Below are positions 61,901-64,000 of a stretch of 64,000 nt of DNA, one piece after another. A program made the translations under genes and the position numbers. The notes under the pieces were generated by a model that was not told where the DNA came from, made no database searches, and saw only the letters and a program-made list of their open reading frames with translations. Each line of letters opens with the position of its first letter. The stretch's first letter is position 1. The DNA is from Anaeramoeba flamelloides (Eukaryota > Metamonada > Anaeramoebidae): contig JANTQA010000032.1 in the NCBI GenBank assembly GCA_027625915.1, positions 8,494,001 to 8,558,000 of the forward strand, read 5' to 3'.

Positions 61901-64000
61901 CTCAGGAAAAAAGAGAAAATCAAAATTAGTAAAAAATGTTTATTTAAGACATGTAACAAACACTAAAATTGTGGTCACAATTTTTACATTCACATCACTT
62001 TTGTATTTTTTGAAATTGTTCCAAAATTAGTCAAGTAATCAAAAAAGATCAAAATCCAAAAACTTTCTATTTACAAAGTTTTTACAAAATCAACTTTGGA
62101 AAACTTGACTCAAAACACTTTGTGGCTTTTGTGTTTGCATAAAAAGAGTTTCCGGGTTTTGAAAGTCAACAAATATATTTAATATTTTTGAGAACTTTTT
62201 AAAATTTCCAATTAAATTCAAAATCATATCTTTTTCAATTAATTTTTTTCGACTTTTTTAAATGTTTCAACAACTTTTATGAAGTATTTGAAATATGAAA
62301 AAAATTTGAAATCCGATCTGAAATTGAATTCGTGAAAAGATCACAACTTGAAGGAATTGAAAGTTTTGTAAGTATTTATATGTATTGTGTTATTCTTTTT
62401 GTGTTCAAATTATCATCATAATATTTTTTCTTTCAAAAAGCCTTTCATAAATAGGGGATCTTTACTGATCACAAGGTAAAGGTTAATTATTTCCAAAATG
62501 GATTCAACTTTACCAAATCTCAAAGTTGTTTTTGAAATTTAAATGGGAAACAATTTCATCTGATTTTCTTGTTTTCAAATCATTTTCCTTTTATTTCTGA
62601 TTTATCATACATACAAAACACGTCAATGAATAGAATAAAAAGCAAGCAATAAGATAAAAAGAATACCTAAATTATAATTTTTTTCTTTTGGATCAATTGT
62701 TAATCAAAAAGAAGAAAAAAACTACTGTTGTTTAAATAAATTATTTTACAATTTTCACTTCATCTTCAATTTCCTTTTTCAAATAGAGTCACAAACTACA
62801 GACCACTTCTTACTTGTGCGAGTACTCAATTTTTAGATCAAAAAATATGGAAAAGGAAGTGAAAAATTTTACCACATTTATAATTCAAAATACCAGTGTG
62901 TGAAAATGTTTTCCAATTAAAAATTCAAACACAATACAAATAAATTACCATTGTTTTTTTGAACAGGTACAAGTACGCTTGACAAATACCAAGCCCTTCA
63001 GTTTAATCGGAGTAGAATCTTGAAAATTATTTTTTTTAATTCGACATTTCTTTTTAAATAAAAGGTGAGAAATATATACTGAACTTTTTTTCAAAGATAT
63101 TAACTTGATTTGTTCTATCACTGAAAGTGGTTTTATCCACTACACTTATTAAAAAAAAATTCAGGTTTTATATGACAGTAATCAAAATAATGCAGTTCAA
63201 AAGCTTTTAATCTGTATGTTTCAAAATATAATCCATGGTTTTTTTTTCTTGTTGTTTCAATGTAAAATCTAAATTAATACACAATAGTAATCTTAAGTTC
63301 AAATCAATTTTGAAAGTAAAACTCTTTGGTGTTTTCAGTAAAATTTAAATTATGAATGTAATTTGTTTAAAATTTTATCTGTTTTTTCTCAATTATTTTA
63401 GTTTTTTTGATTTTTTGGATGATTAGAAAAATTTTCTTAAAAATTAACTCTATTTTTAGAGATAAATTATACAATTTGATCTTTCATTATTAGAATTTCA
63501 ATTGTATAATTTCAATTGTATAATTGAACTTTAAGAAGCTAACACCATATTTACTTATATTTTATTGTTGTTTTAATTGATCAATTGATGTGAAGATCTT
63601 CTATAAAAAAGAAATACACTTTTGATTTTGAAATATAGATTAAACTTTTCTACACTAACTATTTTAATATTAATAAAAAATTTTTTTTAAAATTAAGTTT
63701 TTTTAAAGAGACTATTTATTATTCTTTTGGAAAATTAAATTGCGTTTACTATACTTTGTATGGTTATGTCTATATGCCCCATTAATTAGAAGATAGTAAT
63801 TTGATCAATTCAAAATGTACTCTCAAAAGGGATAAGTTTTTTTTTTGTTTTTTTTAGAATAGAACTTTAGGATAAATCCACTCTCCAAGATTTTTAAAAA
63901 AGTATTGAGTTATTTTGATGAATAATTTATTTTTTTTTTCATGTTTTGTCGGAATTTTAAATTGTAATTTCTTTTTGAAATTTAAATTAATTAATTTTTT
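61901..64000. other. Upstream region of the BEACH gene
   Basis: Presumed promoter side of the BEACH gene. Apart from the MITE at 62725-62896 it is A/T-rich with many short T runs. No gene, RNA gene or clear promoter motif could be supported. Small inverted words (CAATTGTATAATTTCAATTG near 63500) are not interpreted. Confidence 0.5.
62725..62896. mobile_element. Foldback MITE, ~170 bp, copy 2
   Basis: Same family as 37095-37258. Left arm CTGTTGTTTAAATAAAT...TTTTCACTTCATC, right arm GGAAGTGAAAAATTTTACC...TTCAAAATACCAG. Confidence 0.75.

Overview
This is a very AT-rich nuclear window from a unicellular eukaryote. Genes use the standard code with TAA stops and have GT-AG introns of about 105-600 bp plus a few multi-kilobase ones. 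Long Asn tracts come from TTA/GTT triplet runs. The mix of Arp3, RhoGEF, RasGEF and BEACH proteins fits an amoeboid protist; an Anaeramoeba-like metamonad or an amoebozoan would suit, but that placement is inference from composition and gene style only.

Layout. A single-exon RhoGEF (DH-PH) gene lies on the minus strand at 2736-5699. Three housekeeping genes follow on the plus strand: ribosomal protein uS7/RPS5 (8982-10098, 4 exons), Arp3 (15828-17991, 5 exons) and a type I DnaJ/Hsp40 with a CaaX box (22217-28530, 4 exons, one 4.8 kb intron). Next on the plus strand I reconstruct a six-exon gene at 30555-41766 that would join an N-terminal CAP-Gly domain, a central coiled coil and a C-terminal REM-RasGEF module; a 6.2 kb intron and a 1.7 kb intron split it. 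Converging on it from the right is a giant BEACH-WD40 gene (44854-61900, minus), whose three N-terminal exons are separated from the main 8.3 kb exon by a 5.1 kb intron. Exon phases match at every proposed junction and the summed exon lengths divide by three in both reconstructed genes.

Most of the rest is transposon-derived. There is one non-LTR (LINE) family with four copies, three showing target-site duplications. There is a Mutator-like long-TIR element with a 9-bp duplication nested in a LINE copy, and a TA-flanked DNA element with subterminal TATCGCGATA repeats (three copies). Two elements are flanked by TTAA, and several foldback MITEs and an unusual family of short palindromes (often inside LINE copies) are also present. 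Much of this load sits inside the giant introns, so simple ORF calling would split the host genes.

Functionally the genes do not form a pathway or operon. Arp3 (actin nucleation), RhoGEF (Rho-family GTPase activation) and the CAP-Gly/RasGEF protein (microtubule and Ras-family links) are all cytoskeleton or signalling genes. The BEACH protein belongs to a family that acts in vesicle traffic.
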